Assembly (NCBI RefSeq): GCF_000142805.1
Contig: NC_013077.1
Coordinates: forward strand, 62,001-126,000
DNA from: Lachancea thermotolerans CBS 6340
Lineage: Eukaryota > Ascomycota > Saccharomycetes > Saccharomycetales > Saccharomycetaceae
Direction: 5' to 3'
Length of the DNA stretch: 64,000 bases
The notes beneath the pieces were generated by a model. The model was given only the letters and a program-made list of their open reading frames with translations. It was not told the origin of the DNA and did not search any database. Position 1 is the stretch's first letter. The number at the start of each line of letters is the position of its first letter. The position numbers and the translations under genes are program-made. This document shows, piece by piece, positions 18,668 through 29,635 of this stretch.

Positions 18668-19840
18668 CTAGATTGGGGTCAGTTTCAAGTTCAAATTAGG
18701 TTTGCCTTTGTCGTACTCGATACGCAGCATAGCCCAAACCAGGTCCACCAGGACAGTTGCCAAGCCTAACGCATAAACAAGGGAAATGGCGTAGAAGAAG
18801 TTGCTGTTACCGGAGCCTAAATCCACCCACAAGTGGTAGAAGACGGGCGAAAGTACCGAGACATGGATGAAAAGTAGGGTAGAAATGACTGAATAGCGGA
18901 AGTACCCGAACAAGGGCCGGAAAAATGGTACAAAACTCAGGAGAAAACCTCCCTCGCCCAAGGTTGGGTATGATTTAGTTAGCGTTATCCAGCACAAACA
19001 AAGGATGAAGGCATAGAATGGCTGTTTGTGGAACCTGAGCGAGAAAGGGATGATACACGACACGATAAAAAGGTTGAAGACAGCTTTGAAGAAGGGGATA
19101 AACATTTCGAATAGCTCCACAAAGAAGTACCACCAAAGCCCCAAGTTAGGGATTATCTTGCTGAAGGTTATGATAACACCATAAGTAGAGAAAAGGTAGT
19201 TCCAGTTTTCGTCGTTAATTTTGTAACTTGAAAGTAGGAGACCCGCCAGTGTAGTAAAGGTGATAGCCACAGTCTTGAACCTGTCCTTTGGCAGCAGGGT
19301 CAATATGGGGACGAGAAGCAGTAGAGGGTACAAGGACAGGTAGGCTGCAACTGCAATTGAGGCGGCGGAAAGTACAGCTTTGCCTTGGAGTGCGCTCAAC
19401 AGTGCGGTTGAGATGGCTAAGTTGCTGAATACCACCGTAGACCTCGACACAGAGGATAACAACACCAGTGGGTTTATTACGTATAGGGCACCTGGAACCC
19501 ACGCAGGTAAATGCAGGTTTTGGAAACACTTGGCCATTGCAATAAGCTGATATGCGATCGCGGAGTCTGCGCATGTGAACAACAGTGAGATCAATGTGTT
19601 GCTGTTGAAAGTGGACATCAACGCCACCAAAAGCGGAGCGTGGTGCATTACACCTCCCGAGTAAAGCGGAAAGTCATTTTGTAGAAGAAATACACCTTCT
19701 TGTAAACTTCTGAAGGATGTAACAGGTGTTGAGAATTCAACAGACCGGTCCAGCTGCTGCTGAAGTAGCGGGAAGACCGCTGCCGCGCCGAATCTTGACG
19801 CCAGGCATGCAAACACAACTTGCAGTTCCCTCAAGTTCAT
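18668..19840 (-). CDS. GAB1: GPI transamidase subunit Gab1 (PIG-U)
   Basis: 390 residues (394 in S. cerevisiae), a polytopic ER membrane protein with about eight or more hydrophobic segments. Conserved features include the N-terminal block with TSFRSLQEG and the luminal segment DFPLYSGGVMHHAPLLVAL, then the WVPGALYVINPLVLLSSVSRS helix region. Gab1/PIG-U is part of the GPI transamidase complex that attaches GPI anchors to proteins. In S. cerevisiae this gene is YLR459W, near the right end of chromosome XII; here it lies between SMX3 (YPR182W) and SEC23 (YPR181C), supporting a pre-duplication order. A very long (2.5 kb) gene-free stretch precedes it. Confidence 0.93.
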   Translation of the reverse strand: MNLRELQVVFACLASRFGAAAVFPLLQQQLDRSVEFSTPVTSFRSLQEGVFLLQNDFPLYSGGVMHHAPLLVALMSTFNSNTLISLLFTCADSAIAYQLIAMAKCFQNLHLPAWVPGALYVINPLVLLSSVSRSTVVFSNLAISTALLSALQGKAVLSAASIAVAAYLSLYPLLLLVPILTLLPKDRFKTVAITFTTLAGLLLSSYKINDENWNYLFSTYGVIITFSKIIPNLGLWWYFFVELFEMFIPFFKAVFNLFIVSCIIPFSLRFHKQPFYAFILCLCWITLTKSYPTLGEGGFLLSFVPFFRPLFGYFRYSVISTLLFIHVSVLSPVFYHLWVDLGSGNSNFFYAISLVYALGLATVLVDLVWAMLRIEYDKGKPNLNLKLTPI

Positions 19841-22355
19841 CCCGGATCTGCTTTTGTGTGTATGCGGAGGTGATCCTTGCTTATTTTGGCGAGAACCTCA
19901 TCTTGAAAGTGTGTTTTTTATTTAACGTACGATGCTCTCAAAATGTCAACACCTCAAAAGAAGCCTGTGATGGCCTTTGGGCTGAAGAGCGAAAAGATTT
20001 GGATGGGACTGGGTCCGGGATGCGAAGTGAGGGGGTAGGAGCATCGCGTTTTACCAAAAGGGGGCCTGCGGCTGCTTTCCACGCATTCCTGACTGCGCTC
20101 GTACGTATGTATCAAAGGGACGAATCCGCTAAGAGGCTCACAATGCCGACAGCAGCCGGCTAAGAACCCATTCAGTGGCAGCCATGACTTGTGCTTTCAG
20201 CGAGGACGGCGCCTGTTTTTTACGTGGGAGAACGGCCCAGTGATGCGGCGTTGTTAGACACTTGGCGAAGCTCGCGCTTCAGGGACAGGCGCCCTTCATA
20301 TGATTGCACTAATTAAAGGCAGCATATTTGCGGGCCAAAACTCAAGATGCATGCGCTGAAACTCGAGAGGAGCGCGCCTTCCGACGAAGTGCAAATTAAC
20401 TTAAGGGGCGGTTGGGCGGCGGCGTAAGCAAAGGTTTACCAGTGTTTCTTTCTGTCAGTGGCGAGCGCGAGGCCGCTAATTGGATGGGGACAGCAGAAGA
20501 GCCGCTAGTGGATAGTATCTGCTTATTCGCTATGCCGGGGGTCTCTGCGTTCGGAGTCTTCTCGATGGCCCATTATGTAATAGCCCGGCTCCGTCGTACG
20601 AAGGCATGTGTTGCATATGGGCCTCGCAGCTTCCGCTGCGCCAGAAGCCTCATCGCACTACCCAGGCACCATGCACGTCATACGCGCCATACTACTGGAC
20701 CCTCAATCGCCTCCCCGTTGTGCGAGGAATCAGGAAACTGCCCGAGCCATAAAACCAAAGGAAACCATCTCCATTACAAGAGACATGCTTCGAAGGGGCG
20801 GCCGCAACTGGCCCAGCATGCGCCGTCTTTGCGTCTCGCAACGTAAACACTACTAAAAGGCCCGAAGCTACGAGGCCAGATTAAATTCTCTCTGATGTTT
20901 GACATGATATCTAAACGTCCCGACTGCAGTGACGAACACTTGGACTCAGTGTCTACCGCCTATCGACCGAAAATCCTGCTGGCCCACATTCTCACTCCGA
21001 GGACCTACTACAACTCACCGGCCCTTTTACGTGTCTCAGGTCTTCTCGTGCGGCGCTAGAATGAGGCACCAGCGGCTAATACTGTGAAATACAAACATGC
21101 CAGCTAGAGCACGTGAGACATTCTAGTTATCGTCAGGAACGAATACGAAACGTGGCATTGAAAGGGCCTGCTTCGCTTTATGCTCTCCAAAAGACGGCCC
21201 ATTTGGCTTGTACTTTACACGGTCTAGATAGCGCCGGGCAATTTTGCTCGGAGAGTCGCCGCACATACTAGGTTTTCTCCAGAACCCTTAATAGCTATTG
21301 ACGGCGGCTTTGTGGGCTCAGAAGGGGAGAGGCAAGTGGGTTGGAAAACTATATAAAGAGACGCTTTTGAGCCACCGAGGACGTTCCTGAGGTTCCCTAC
21401 AATACTGTGGAAACTCATGTACAGTACATAAAGTAAATAGTGATCACTGCCCCGAGGAGATGCGGCTTCAAGTACAAAAGCATTCCAGTTGTTGAGAAGC
21501 TTGCGCTGGCAAGGTACAGCGTCGCAGCCTACATCAGCGGAAAGATGTTTATTTGGCGCTCCTGAATGGTTTTGTGGCCGGCGATGATGCTCTGGAGGGT
21601 GGACTATAGGGGATGCGGGTTGCGGTGCTTTTTAAAATTCAACCCACCTCGGCGGCTATTTGAAAGACTGGAAACGCTAACTGCGCAAGGTTTCTCATTA
21701 GAGCCGACTCGTGGACTACTGAACTGCCGCTCCTTCCCCTCACAAGCGCGCAGCTCACTACATTTTACGGGGCCGTCACATTGCCGCGCGAGCCCAGCAA
21801 GCGCCCAGGTAAACAGAGCTGCAAGAATTGGACATTGAGCGCTCCCGATGGCTACTGACAAGTTTCCTTTCGTCGGCGACCGCCGTGGCGAATGCAGCTG
21901 CGCTGATAACAGGGAAGCCCACAGCTGCGTTTCAACGTCGCCGAGTGCACTATAACGGAAGGCCTACTCGAGGGCTGTGCCCCAGCTCGCAGCAGAAAGC
22001 TCCTGGGAGCCTATTTCGCAGCGAAGAGGGCCCTGTTCTTAGCATTCCGTGGTCCCACATACGCCAACTGCAGCGTATAGAAGATCTTTCTCGACCCAGA
22101 TTTCAGGTTGCGTTCAAAGTGATGCACAGGGTGGCAAAACGACAAAGCATTTTTTTCAATATCAAAACATACACGTACACAACGGAACAGATCAGGAGAA
22201 AGGCGTCAAAAGGACCCACATAGGAGCCGATAGCCGCACTAGCACTTTGTTTTGAACCAACGGAAGTTGTGAAGGACAGAAATAAAGCTCTTTGTGACCT
22301 CAGGGACAGCAATTGAGACTTACAAGACGTGCCTCCACCTCAACCTTCGAGAATC
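19841..22355. other. 2.5-kb gene-free gap between divergent GAB1 and SEC23
   Basis: 2,515 bp without a recognisable gene, by far the longest gap in the window. Parts look GC-rich (for example 20,400-20,850). ORFs of 144 (20412-20846) and 131 (21828-22223) codons exist but their translations have biased, low-sense composition and no family resemblance. A TATA-like TATATAAAG at 21350-21358 preceded by an AGGGG at 21323-21327 has no credible ORF downstream; only a 4-codon ATG ORF follows. One CACGTG lies at 21120-21125. Possible contents are a non-coding RNA, a decayed gene or long regulatory sequence; I cannot tell which. Confidence 0.6.
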
Positions 22356-24656
22356 ATGGACTTTGAGACGAACGAAGACATCAACGGGATTCGTTTCTCC
22401 TGGAACGTTTTCCCCTCTAGCCGCACTGACGCCAACAAGAATGTGGTGCCAGTCGGGTGCTTGTACACGCCGCTGAAGAGCAAGGAAGACCTAATGGTCA
22501 TGTCGTACAACCCCGTGGTTTGCGGCGGTCCCCAGTGTAAAGCGGTTCTGAACCCATACTGTGAGATCGACCTGCGTTCCAATGCGTGGGCGTGCCCTAT
22601 CTGTAACTCCAGGAATCACCTGCCCGCGCATTATGCCAACATGAGCCAGGAAAACATGCCTGCGGAGCTCAGCAACACCACTATCGAGTACATCACCAAC
22701 AGACCCGTCCAGGTTCCCCCAGTCTTTTTGTTTGTGGTCGACATAACCGCCGAGGAGGAGAACTTGCAGGCGTTGAAAGAGTCGATCATTGCTTCGCTGT
22801 CGCTGCTTCCCCCTAACGCGCTGGTGGGCCTTATCACCTACGGAAACGTGGTCCATTTGCATGACTTGTCTTGCGACACCATTGACAAGTGCAACGTGTT
22901 CAGAGGCGACAGAGAGTATCAGCTGCTTCAGCTGATCGAAATGTTGACCGGCGAAAAGTCCGGTGTTGCAGGTGCTGCCGGAGGCGCCGTCGGTGCGAAC
23001 GCTGCCCTCAACAAAATTACCCCTTTCTCTCTCAACAGGTTCTTCTTGCCACTTGAGCAAGTTGAGTTCAAGCTAACGCAACTGCTTGAGAACCTGTCTC
23101 CTGACCAGTGGTCCATTCCCGCCGGCCACAGGCCTCTACGTGCCACGGGTTCCGCTCTTAATATTGCTACTCTGGTCCTGCAAGGCTGCTACAAGAATGT
23201 GGCCTCCAGAATCATCCTGTTTGCTTCAGGTCCCGGCACTTTAGCACCAGGGTTGATCGTTTCTTCAGAGTTGAAAGATCCCCTCAGATCCCATCACGAT
23301 ATCGACTCCGATAACGCCAAGCATTACAAGAAAGCATCCAAGTTCTACAGCATGTTGGCCGACAGGATCGCCCAGAACGGCCACACCGTGGACATCTTTG
23401 CCGGTTGTTACGATCAGGTCGGTATGTCTGAAATGAAGTACCTCACAGATACCACAGGCGGTGTGCTTCTATTGACGGACGCTTTCTCCACATCTATTTT
23501 CAAGCAGTCATTCCTGAGACTATTTTCAAGCGATGATGAAGGCTACTTGACCATGGCGTTTAACGGCAACATGTCTGTGAAGACCAGTAGGGACTTGAAA
23601 GTGCAAGGTCTCATTGGTCACGCCTCGCCAGTCAAGAAGACGGATGCGACTAATATCAGTGACTCAGAGATCGGCGTGGGTGGCACATCGACTTGGAAAA
23701 TGTCGTCCATTACTCCAAACCACTCTTACGCTGTCTTCTTTGAGATTGCAAACAATGCTGCGGCATCTGCCGGTGTTGTCGGCGGTGACAGGCCAAAATT
23801 GGCATACACTCAGTTTGTCACCTCCTATCAGCACGCATCGGGCACAAACCGTGTCAGAGTGACCACTGTCGCTAACCAGCTGTTGCCATTCGGATCCCCA
23901 GCTATTGCCGCCTCTTTCGATCAGGAAGCTGCTGCTGTTCTGATGGCTAGAATTGCTGTTCACAAGGCAGAGTCTGATGATGGTGCCGACGTTATCAGAT
24001 GGATTGATAGAACTTTGATCAAGTTGTGCCAAAAGTACGCAGACTACAACAAAGACGACCCAAGGTCGTTCAGACTGGCTCCAAACTTTTCCTTGTATCC
24101 TCAATTCACCTACTACTTGAGAAGGTCCCAATTTTTGAGTGTTTTCAACAACTCTCCAGATGAAACTGCATTCTACAGACACATTTTCACGAGAGAGGAT
24201 ACCACTAACTCTCTGATTATGATTCAGCCCACTCTGACGGCTTTCTTCATGGAAGAGGAGCCTCAACCAGTACTACTAGACTCTGTATCCGTCAAGCCAA
24301 ACACTATTTTGCTGTTGGACACGTTCTTCTACATCTTGATCTACCATGGTGAGCAAATTGCACAGTGGAGAAAAGCAGGCTACCAAGATGATCCACAGTA
24401 CGCTGACTTCAAGTCTTTGTTGGAGGAGCCAAAGCTAGAGGCCGCTGAATTGCTTGTTGATAGATTCCCATTGCCAAGGTTCATCGATACTGAAGCTGGC
24501 GGATCACAGGCGAGATTCTTGCTGTCCAAGCTTAACCCATCTGACAGTTACCAGGACCAGTCCGCGGGTGGCTCGACTATTGTCCTGACCGATGACGTCT
24601 CACTACAGAACTTCATGTTGCATTTACAGGAGGTGACGGTTAGCGGCCAAACATGA
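22356..24656 (+). CDS. SEC23: COPII inner-coat GTPase-activating protein Sec23
   Basis: 766 residues from the ATG at 22356 ([20 protein letters not shown]), 768 in S. cerevisiae; a longer frame from a GTG at 22329 is not used. Domain order is classic: N-terminal beta barrel, zinc finger with two CxxC-like pairs (CGGPQCK and CPIC), trunk ([14 protein letters not shown]), helical domain and gelsolin domain. The C-terminal GAP region keeps [21 protein letters not shown], which includes the arginine finger that stimulates Sar1 GTP hydrolysis. Sec23 pairs with Sec24 in ER-to-Golgi vesicle budding. Conservation is very high. Convergent with AOS1, as in YPR181C/YPR180W. Confidence 0.98.
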   Translation: MDFETNEDINGIRFSWNVFPSSRTDANKNVVPVGCLYTPLKSKEDLMVMSYNPVVCGGPQCKAVLNPYCEIDLRSNAWACPICNSRNHLPAHYANMSQENMPAELSNTTIEYITNRPVQVPPVFLFVVDITAEEENLQALKESIIASLSLLPPNALVGLITYGNVVHLHDLSCDTIDKCNVFRGDREYQLLQLIEMLTGEKSGVAGAAGGAVGANAALNKITPFSLNRFFLPLEQVEFKLTQLLENLSPDQWSIPAGHRPLRATGSALNIATLVLQGCYKNVASRIILFASGPGTLAPGLIVSSELKDPLRSHHDIDSDNAKHYKKASKFYSMLADRIAQNGHTVDIFAGCYDQVGMSEMKYLTDTTGGVLLLTDAFSTSIFKQSFLRLFSSDDEGYLTMAFNGNMSVKTSRDLKVQGLIGHASPVKKTDATNISDSEIGVGGTSTWKMSSITPNHSYAVFFEIANNAAASAGVVGGDRPKLAYTQFVTSYQHASGTNRVRVTTVANQLLPFGSPAIAASFDQEAAAVLMARIAVHKAESDDGADVIRWIDRTLIKLCQKYADYNKDDPRSFRLAPNFSLYPQFTYYLRRSQFLSVFNNSPDETAFYRHIFTREDTTNSLIMIQPTLTAFFMEEEPQPVLLDSVSVKPNTILLLDTFFYILIYHGEQIAQWRKAGYQDDPQYADFKSLLEEPKLEAAELLVDRFPLPRFIDTEAGGSQARFLLSKLNPSDSYQDQSAGGSTIVLTDDVSLQNFMLHLQEVTVSGQT

Positions 24657-24916
24657 GAAGTTGAGCATTCTCATACCACCACTCTAAACAAAGTTCAGTT
24701 CTCTTTCTTCCTCTCTAATAAAACGAAAAGGGAAGCGCAGGCCTTACCTCATTGTATACATTAAAACTAGAAGGATCAATAATAGAACCCTCAAGTAGGA
24801 AAAGCACATACCAAGATTTTTGAAACACTTGACCACGTAAAGAATTTGTACTATATAGCCTTCCTGCCGCTGTGAACTGGGGTGGCTGAACTTTTGATTG
24901 CAGAGGGGTGAAGCCA

Positions 24917-26035
24917 CTAGAGTTCGAATATATGCATATCTAATGATATTCCGTCCAAAACAATGAAGTTGTTGAGGGGTGACTGCTTCTTGCCGAGAAT
25001 GTTTATAACGTCCTGCGCGACTGTACCCCCAATTACTGCAGATACAGGTGCAAACTCTAGGCCCGCTTGTTGTGAAAACTGTTCAACGTATTCTTGTTTT
25101 AGGTTTTCGGAGGGGAGTCCAAGCTGCACACAGGCGTCAGTTGCCCTTTGTTCCAGATCATGCCTGGTCACAGCAGCGTATCCATCTCTGTAAGAAAACA
25201 ATGCGAAAGTCAGAGGTACTGCGTTCGTGAGCCTTTTGACCTGTCTTTTTGTTAGTTTGCCTTTAAGAGTTCCCTCTTTGAGAACTTGCTCGAATGGTTT
25301 GTAGGCATTCCTAGTGACAATTCTCTCGTAAACTTCCGACTGTTCTTCATTAAGATACTCTGTGACCTCAACAACTTCACGGTTTTGTGATAAGGCGCCC
25401 AATGGCGTCTTGACTGAGCTCTTTAGTTTCTCATCTGTTGCGTCGAATCGAATCAAGTCCACAAATATGAAGCCAGATAGTCCATTCAAACCACATAGGA
25501 AGAAAGGAACATTAAACTTACGTGTAAGCTGGTTTACTCTGATCGCTTCTTCCGTGGAGACATCCGTGGCAATAATAAGATCAAACTGCCCGTAGAAGGA
25601 ATCAGGCTTTTGCCTGAAGTCTTCAGTATCCACAGTCAAGGTAACACGTGGATTCATATCCTGTATCCGGCTGATTGCAGAGTCGAGGCGTTTAGTACCG
25701 ATCTCATCTTTGCTCAAGAAGAATTGTGTGCTGAGGTCCCCTTCACTAACATCGTGATTATCTACCAGCGAGAGAAAACCGACCCCGCTGAGGACTAAGT
25801 TTTTAGCAATTTCTGTACCTAACCCCCCAAGGTTAATGAGAAGAACTTTTGCGCTTCTCATTCTGGCCTGCGCTGCCATGCCCCACAGCCTAATCTGCCT
25901 GTCATATAGAGCGATTTCGTCTTTCAAAGCGCCTCAATGTCAGTAAAGCTTGAACTCAAAATTGCTCATAGATTCCGGAGCTCTAAAAACTAAACTTAAC
26001 TTACCATCGCTCAATTTGGCCTTCTCGGTGTCCAT
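24917..26035 (-). CDS. AOS1: SUMO-activating enzyme subunit Aos1, two exons
   Basis: Exon 1 is 26005-26035 (31 nt, MDTEKAKLSD), the intron 25921-26004 (84 bp) and exon 2 24917-25920; the product is 344 residues (347 in S. cerevisiae). Donor is GTAAGT; the best branch point is TACTGAC at 25939-25945; acceptor is AAAG. Splicing joins to DDEIALYDRQIRLWG, matching the family start, whereas the unspliced frame has no proper ATG. Aos1 pairs with Uba2 as the E1 for Smt3/SUMO; it carries the adenylation-fold start (VLLINLGGLGTEIAKNL) and, as expected, no catalytic-cysteine domain. The end (QDVINILGKKQSPLNNFIV) is highly conserved. The non-consensus branch point and acceptor make the exact junction slightly less sure than the gene itself. 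Confidence 0.9.
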
Positions 26036-26179
26036 ATCCGGCAAGGTAATTGGTTTCCTATACAATTTATGTCAAAGTTTAAGCTTCGGTAAATCAGTGA
26101 AAAATTCGATGCCTTAAATCTTATAAACTTCCTCGAACTCACATTACCTCAAATTCATCAAAGCGAAGGGACAGGCGCC

Positions 26180-28123
26180 ATGGACTTAGCAAAAATATTA
26201 GATACAGCTCCGGAGCCAGCGATAGTGGATGCGCAGACCATGGGCGTTTCAGGGGATGTCTCCGGAGACTACTGGTTACCAGCGCCAATGTGCTTATATC
26301 AAAAAGAGCTGAGCGAGCAGATAGTATCGCTGCATTATTCCGATATCTTGAAGTACTATGAGACGGAAGACTACAACACTGATGTTGTCTTACACTCGAT
26401 GCAGACAATGTGCCTCAATAGCGAATACGTTGCAACCCACCCATATTTGCTAATCGACCATTGCGTACCGAAGTCGCTGATTACCAAAGACATTCCTAAT
26501 CATCTGGCTGAGACAAGCGGCAAGTTTGCTGTTCTTAAAGACTTGATAACCTTAATCCAAGACTACGAGACTGAAACAGCCATTGTGTGTCGATCCGGCC
26601 GGACGATGGACCTCCTGGAAGCACTATTGCTGGGCAACAGGGTTAATATCAAAAGATACAGGAGTCCCTCAATCAAAACAAAGCAAAAGGCCAGAAAGCA
26701 TTCATGCACATGCCACTTGTTTCCTTCCGATGGCTTCGATGAAACATCTGGGTTGCCAGTCGACCCAAAGATATACTTTGATCTTCTTCTTTGTCTTGAT
26801 CCAACAGTCGATACCTCTATGCCCCATATTCAGCAGATTCTTACTCAGGCGAGGCCTTCAAGCGGACCAGGGAAGCAAGCACCAATAGTGAGACTAACGA
26901 CTATTAACGCTATTGATCATTGTGAGCTCTACCACAGTAAACTTCTCGATCCAAAAAGCCGTGAATATCTCGTCAGGGTTAGCGCTGCTGTTGTTGTACT
27001 TCGAGACGTTGTCGGAACTCTCCCTCCAGATTTACGTCCTATTTACTCCCAAGGTTTAAAGTACCTTGTAGAGTGGCTGGAAGACCCAAGTATTCCGTGG
27101 CCGCTACCCGACATATACCCCATCAAAACTTTCACTCCCATGGACGTGGAAAAATCACTATTAACTGAAGTTCGTTTCAACCAAGCTAACGAAAACCTTG
27201 CTCATGTATTCAACAACGGAAAAAAGCGCGGCCGCAAGCCTAATTCAGCGTATTCAAAGGAAGGCGAGCCCATATCTTACTATCAATCTAAAAGATTAAA
27301 GAACGACTACTCAACAAACCCGCTCAAGCAGAACATGGCACAGTTGACTGGGATCGCCACGATTAATGATGGAGGGTCTGTCAATTATCACCTTTCTGGG
27401 GGCCTTCTCACACACAAGCTAATTCAATCAATAGGCGAGGCTTACTACAATCTTGACAGACAATCTGCTGAACTGCAGAATTTTGAAACAAAAGAGCAAA
27501 ATCAAGTTCATCGACTAGAGCTTGTAATGAAAGAGCATGAAGACATAAAAAACCAGCTAGAGCCCGCTATCAAAGCACAAGATTATAATCGAGAAGAATC
27601 CACGAGACTATTGGCAGTCGTAGAAGAAGAACACAAGAAAGTTGCAAGCTCTATGGAAGAACTAGATACTTACACGGAGACGCTACGAGAAAAGAGTCCC
27701 GACTTCTCGAAGTTAATTGACTGTCTATTGGAGATTGCCAAAGTCCAGGAGGAAATTGAAAAACAACAAAAGCTAAAGGTTTCGAGAAACAATGAGCACA
27801 CATACATGACTGAAGAACTGCGACGGGCTAATGAGGCTCTGGCTGGATTTCAAGCGGAGAAAGCTCCCATAGCAGAGGAAACGCAGCAACTAGAACAAAA
27901 AATTGAGGAGAAGCTGGCTGAGGACAGAATCCAGTCTCAAAAATCTCAAGAGAGAATCCAGAAGCTGATGGCACAAATAAACGACGAAAAAGCCATATTG
28001 GAGACACTGGATAAGCAAGTGGCCTCTATGACGGAACAGCTGAAGAAAACGCCACCGTCGAAAGTTCGCTCTTCTAACAATGCGCAGAGAGGTAAGCACA
28101 GAAAGCACTCGGGCAACTCTTAG
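26180..28123 (+). CDS. HDA3: HDA1 histone deacetylase complex subunit Hda3
   Basis: 647 residues (655 in S. cerevisiae). The N-terminal two thirds are the helicase-like DNA-binding region shared by Hda2 and Hda3 (DYWLPAPMCLYQKELSEQIV, then IVCRSGRTMDLLEALLLGN). The C-terminal part from about residue 430 to 620 is a long coiled coil rich in E, K and Q, used to assemble with Hda2 and Hda1. The complex deacetylates H3 and H2B for repression. A basic tail follows. The last codon is one base away from the end of PRP4 on the other strand. Neighbours equal YPR179C/YPR178W/YPR180W. The gene starts 145 bp from AOS1 in a divergent arrangement. Confidence 0.94.
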   Translation: MDLAKILDTAPEPAIVDAQTMGVSGDVSGDYWLPAPMCLYQKELSEQIVSLHYSDILKYYETEDYNTDVVLHSMQTMCLNSEYVATHPYLLIDHCVPKSLITKDIPNHLAETSGKFAVLKDLITLIQDYETETAIVCRSGRTMDLLEALLLGNRVNIKRYRSPSIKTKQKARKHSCTCHLFPSDGFDETSGLPVDPKIYFDLLLCLDPTVDTSMPHIQQILTQARPSSGPGKQAPIVRLTTINAIDHCELYHSKLLDPKSREYLVRVSAAVVVLRDVVGTLPPDLRPIYSQGLKYLVEWLEDPSIPWPLPDIYPIKTFTPMDVEKSLLTEVRFNQANENLAHVFNNGKKRGRKPNSAYSKEGEPISYYQSKRLKNDYSTNPLKQNMAQLTGIATINDGGSVNYHLSGGLLTHKLIQSIGEAYYNLDRQSAELQNFETKEQNQVHRLELVMKEHEDIKNQLEPAIKAQDYNREESTRLLAVVEEEHKKVASSMEELDTYTETLREKSPDFSKLIDCLLEIAKVQEEIEKQQKLKVSRNNEHTYMTEELRRANEALAGFQAEKAPIAEETQQLEQKIEEKLAEDRIQSQKSQERIQKLMAQINDEKAILETLDKQVASMTEQLKKTPPSKVRSSNNAQRGKHRKHSGNS

Positions 28124-28124
28124 T

Positions 28125-29540
28125 TTAGGAATTACATACTCCTAGTTTCCATAACTTCACAGACCTATCCCATCCACTACTGTACAGGTGTGAAAAATCG
28201 TGCGATATATCAATTGACATGACCTTGTCAGTATGCCCTTTCAAAGATGCTAACCTTAGCCAACTATCCGATGCGAAGACACTTACAGTTTTATCGTAGG
28301 AACTTGAAACCAAGGTTCTCCCGCTAACCTTATCAAATTTGACATCCGATACAATGTTATTGTGTGCCAAAATTGAAAATGGGTTGCCAACTTTTCGTAT
28401 ATCCCATACCTTCACGGTGCCGTCGGCGCTACCTGTAGCAACATGATGGCCATTAGGAGACCAACTAACCCCATATATAGGCTTGGCATGTCCTTCAAGA
28501 ATCATCAATGACTGCCCCGACCGCATGTCCCAGATGCGGCCTATGGAGTCGAGCCCTGCACTACACAGCAGTGACCCATCACACTGGAAATCTAAGCAAT
28601 AAACTTCTTTTGCATGCCCTTCTTGCAGTTGCAACTCAACTTGCCTCTCAACGTCCCAAAGTCTCCACGTCATGTCAAAGGATGCGCTTGCTACGTACCT
28701 GTCGCTGGGGTGGAATTTGACCTTCACGACCCTTCCTTCGTGGCCTTTAAGCACGGCAGTAGAATCGTTTGGTGAAGATGGCTTCCAAACCTTGACTATT
28801 CTGTCCGCACCACCTGTAACTAAGAGCGTTGAGTCAGAGCTCCAGTCCAAGCCGCCAATCTTATCGTCGTGAATCGCATCGAAGCTGGCCAAAATCTCTA
28901 ACGTTTCGGAGTCGATGATTTTGACGTCGCCATGCCAGCTTCCGCACGCCACCGACTTTTGATTTGGAGACAGTAAAACCCCGGAGACTGGTCTCGAGGA
29001 CGCAACTTGAGATCCCCACAGCTCATATTTAGATAGCTCCGCATTTAGCTTTCGTCTCTGAACAATTGTTGTGCTAACATCTTGCGAGTCAGCGTGGCCT
29101 CTTTCATTACGAAGCCTTTCCCGTGCTCGCCCCAACGAATCCTGTATCAGGAACTGCCTACACTCCACTAGCGACCCACTGGCCGGCGTATAAAACTCTT
29201 CGTCTTCGCTCTCACTTGCCTCGCTAGGTCCTGTCTCCAGGGAAGGGCTTTTCGCCTGGCGTTCGAGGAACTGGGCGCGAATATCTGGATTTTGGTACAG
29301 CAGGTCTGAAAGGCGATCACGCCTGTCTCTGTTGCTTTCATTTTCCAGTGCTTCAGGCTGCCCGAGGTGTACTAAGCTCTCTCTTACCTCTGTATCATCA
29401 GTGGGGACTATCGTCAGCTTCTGCTCACGATCAAACTCTAAGCTCTTTAATGTATCATCTGCTTTCTTGCCCCCATCTTCCACGATATAGCTTGTATCCA
29501 CGCGAATTTCATCAAACGAGATAGTGCCTTGGCCATTCAT
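28125..29540 (-). CDS. PRP4: U4/U6 snRNP WD40 protein Prp4
   Basis: 471 residues (465 in S. cerevisiae). The N-terminal part holds the short splicing-factor motif (LGQPEALENESNRDRRDRL) followed by an acidic linker; seven WD40 repeats fill the C-terminal two thirds, seen as repeated GH...WD units (GHEGRVVKVKFHPS, MTWRLWD, GHAKPIYGVSWSPNG, TVKVWDIRK, DRSVKLWKL). Prp4 binds Prp3 and U4/U6 snRNA in the tri-snRNP and is required for spliceosome assembly. Convergent with HDA3 with a single base between the stop codons. Confidence 0.95.
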   Translation of the reverse strand: MNGQGTISFDEIRVDTSYIVEDGGKKADDTLKSLEFDREQKLTIVPTDDTEVRESLVHLGQPEALENESNRDRRDRLSDLLYQNPDIRAQFLERQAKSPSLETGPSEASESEDEEFYTPASGSLVECRQFLIQDSLGRARERLRNERGHADSQDVSTTIVQRRKLNAELSKYELWGSQVASSRPVSGVLLSPNQKSVACGSWHGDVKIIDSETLEILASFDAIHDDKIGGLDWSSDSTLLVTGGADRIVKVWKPSSPNDSTAVLKGHEGRVVKVKFHPSDRYVASASFDMTWRLWDVERQVELQLQEGHAKEVYCLDFQCDGSLLCSAGLDSIGRIWDMRSGQSLMILEGHAKPIYGVSWSPNGHHVATGSADGTVKVWDIRKVGNPFSILAHNNIVSDVKFDKVSGRTLVSSSYDKTVSVFASDSWLRLASLKGHTDKVMSIDISHDFSHLYSSGWDRSVKLWKLGVCNS

Positions 29541-29635
29541 AGAGCTATGCTTGGGGAGGCGTTTCTGTTGTTAAGTTATATTCGGTGATCTTATTACTTC
29601 TGATCAGCTTTCTAATATCATGAAGAACAGCAGCG

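Noticed and set aside
20412-22223. Plus-strand ORFs of 144 and 131 codons in the GAB1-SEC23 gap
   Set aside because: Composition is unlike protein-coding neighbours and no family resemblance is visible; overlapping ORFs of like size occur on the other strand.
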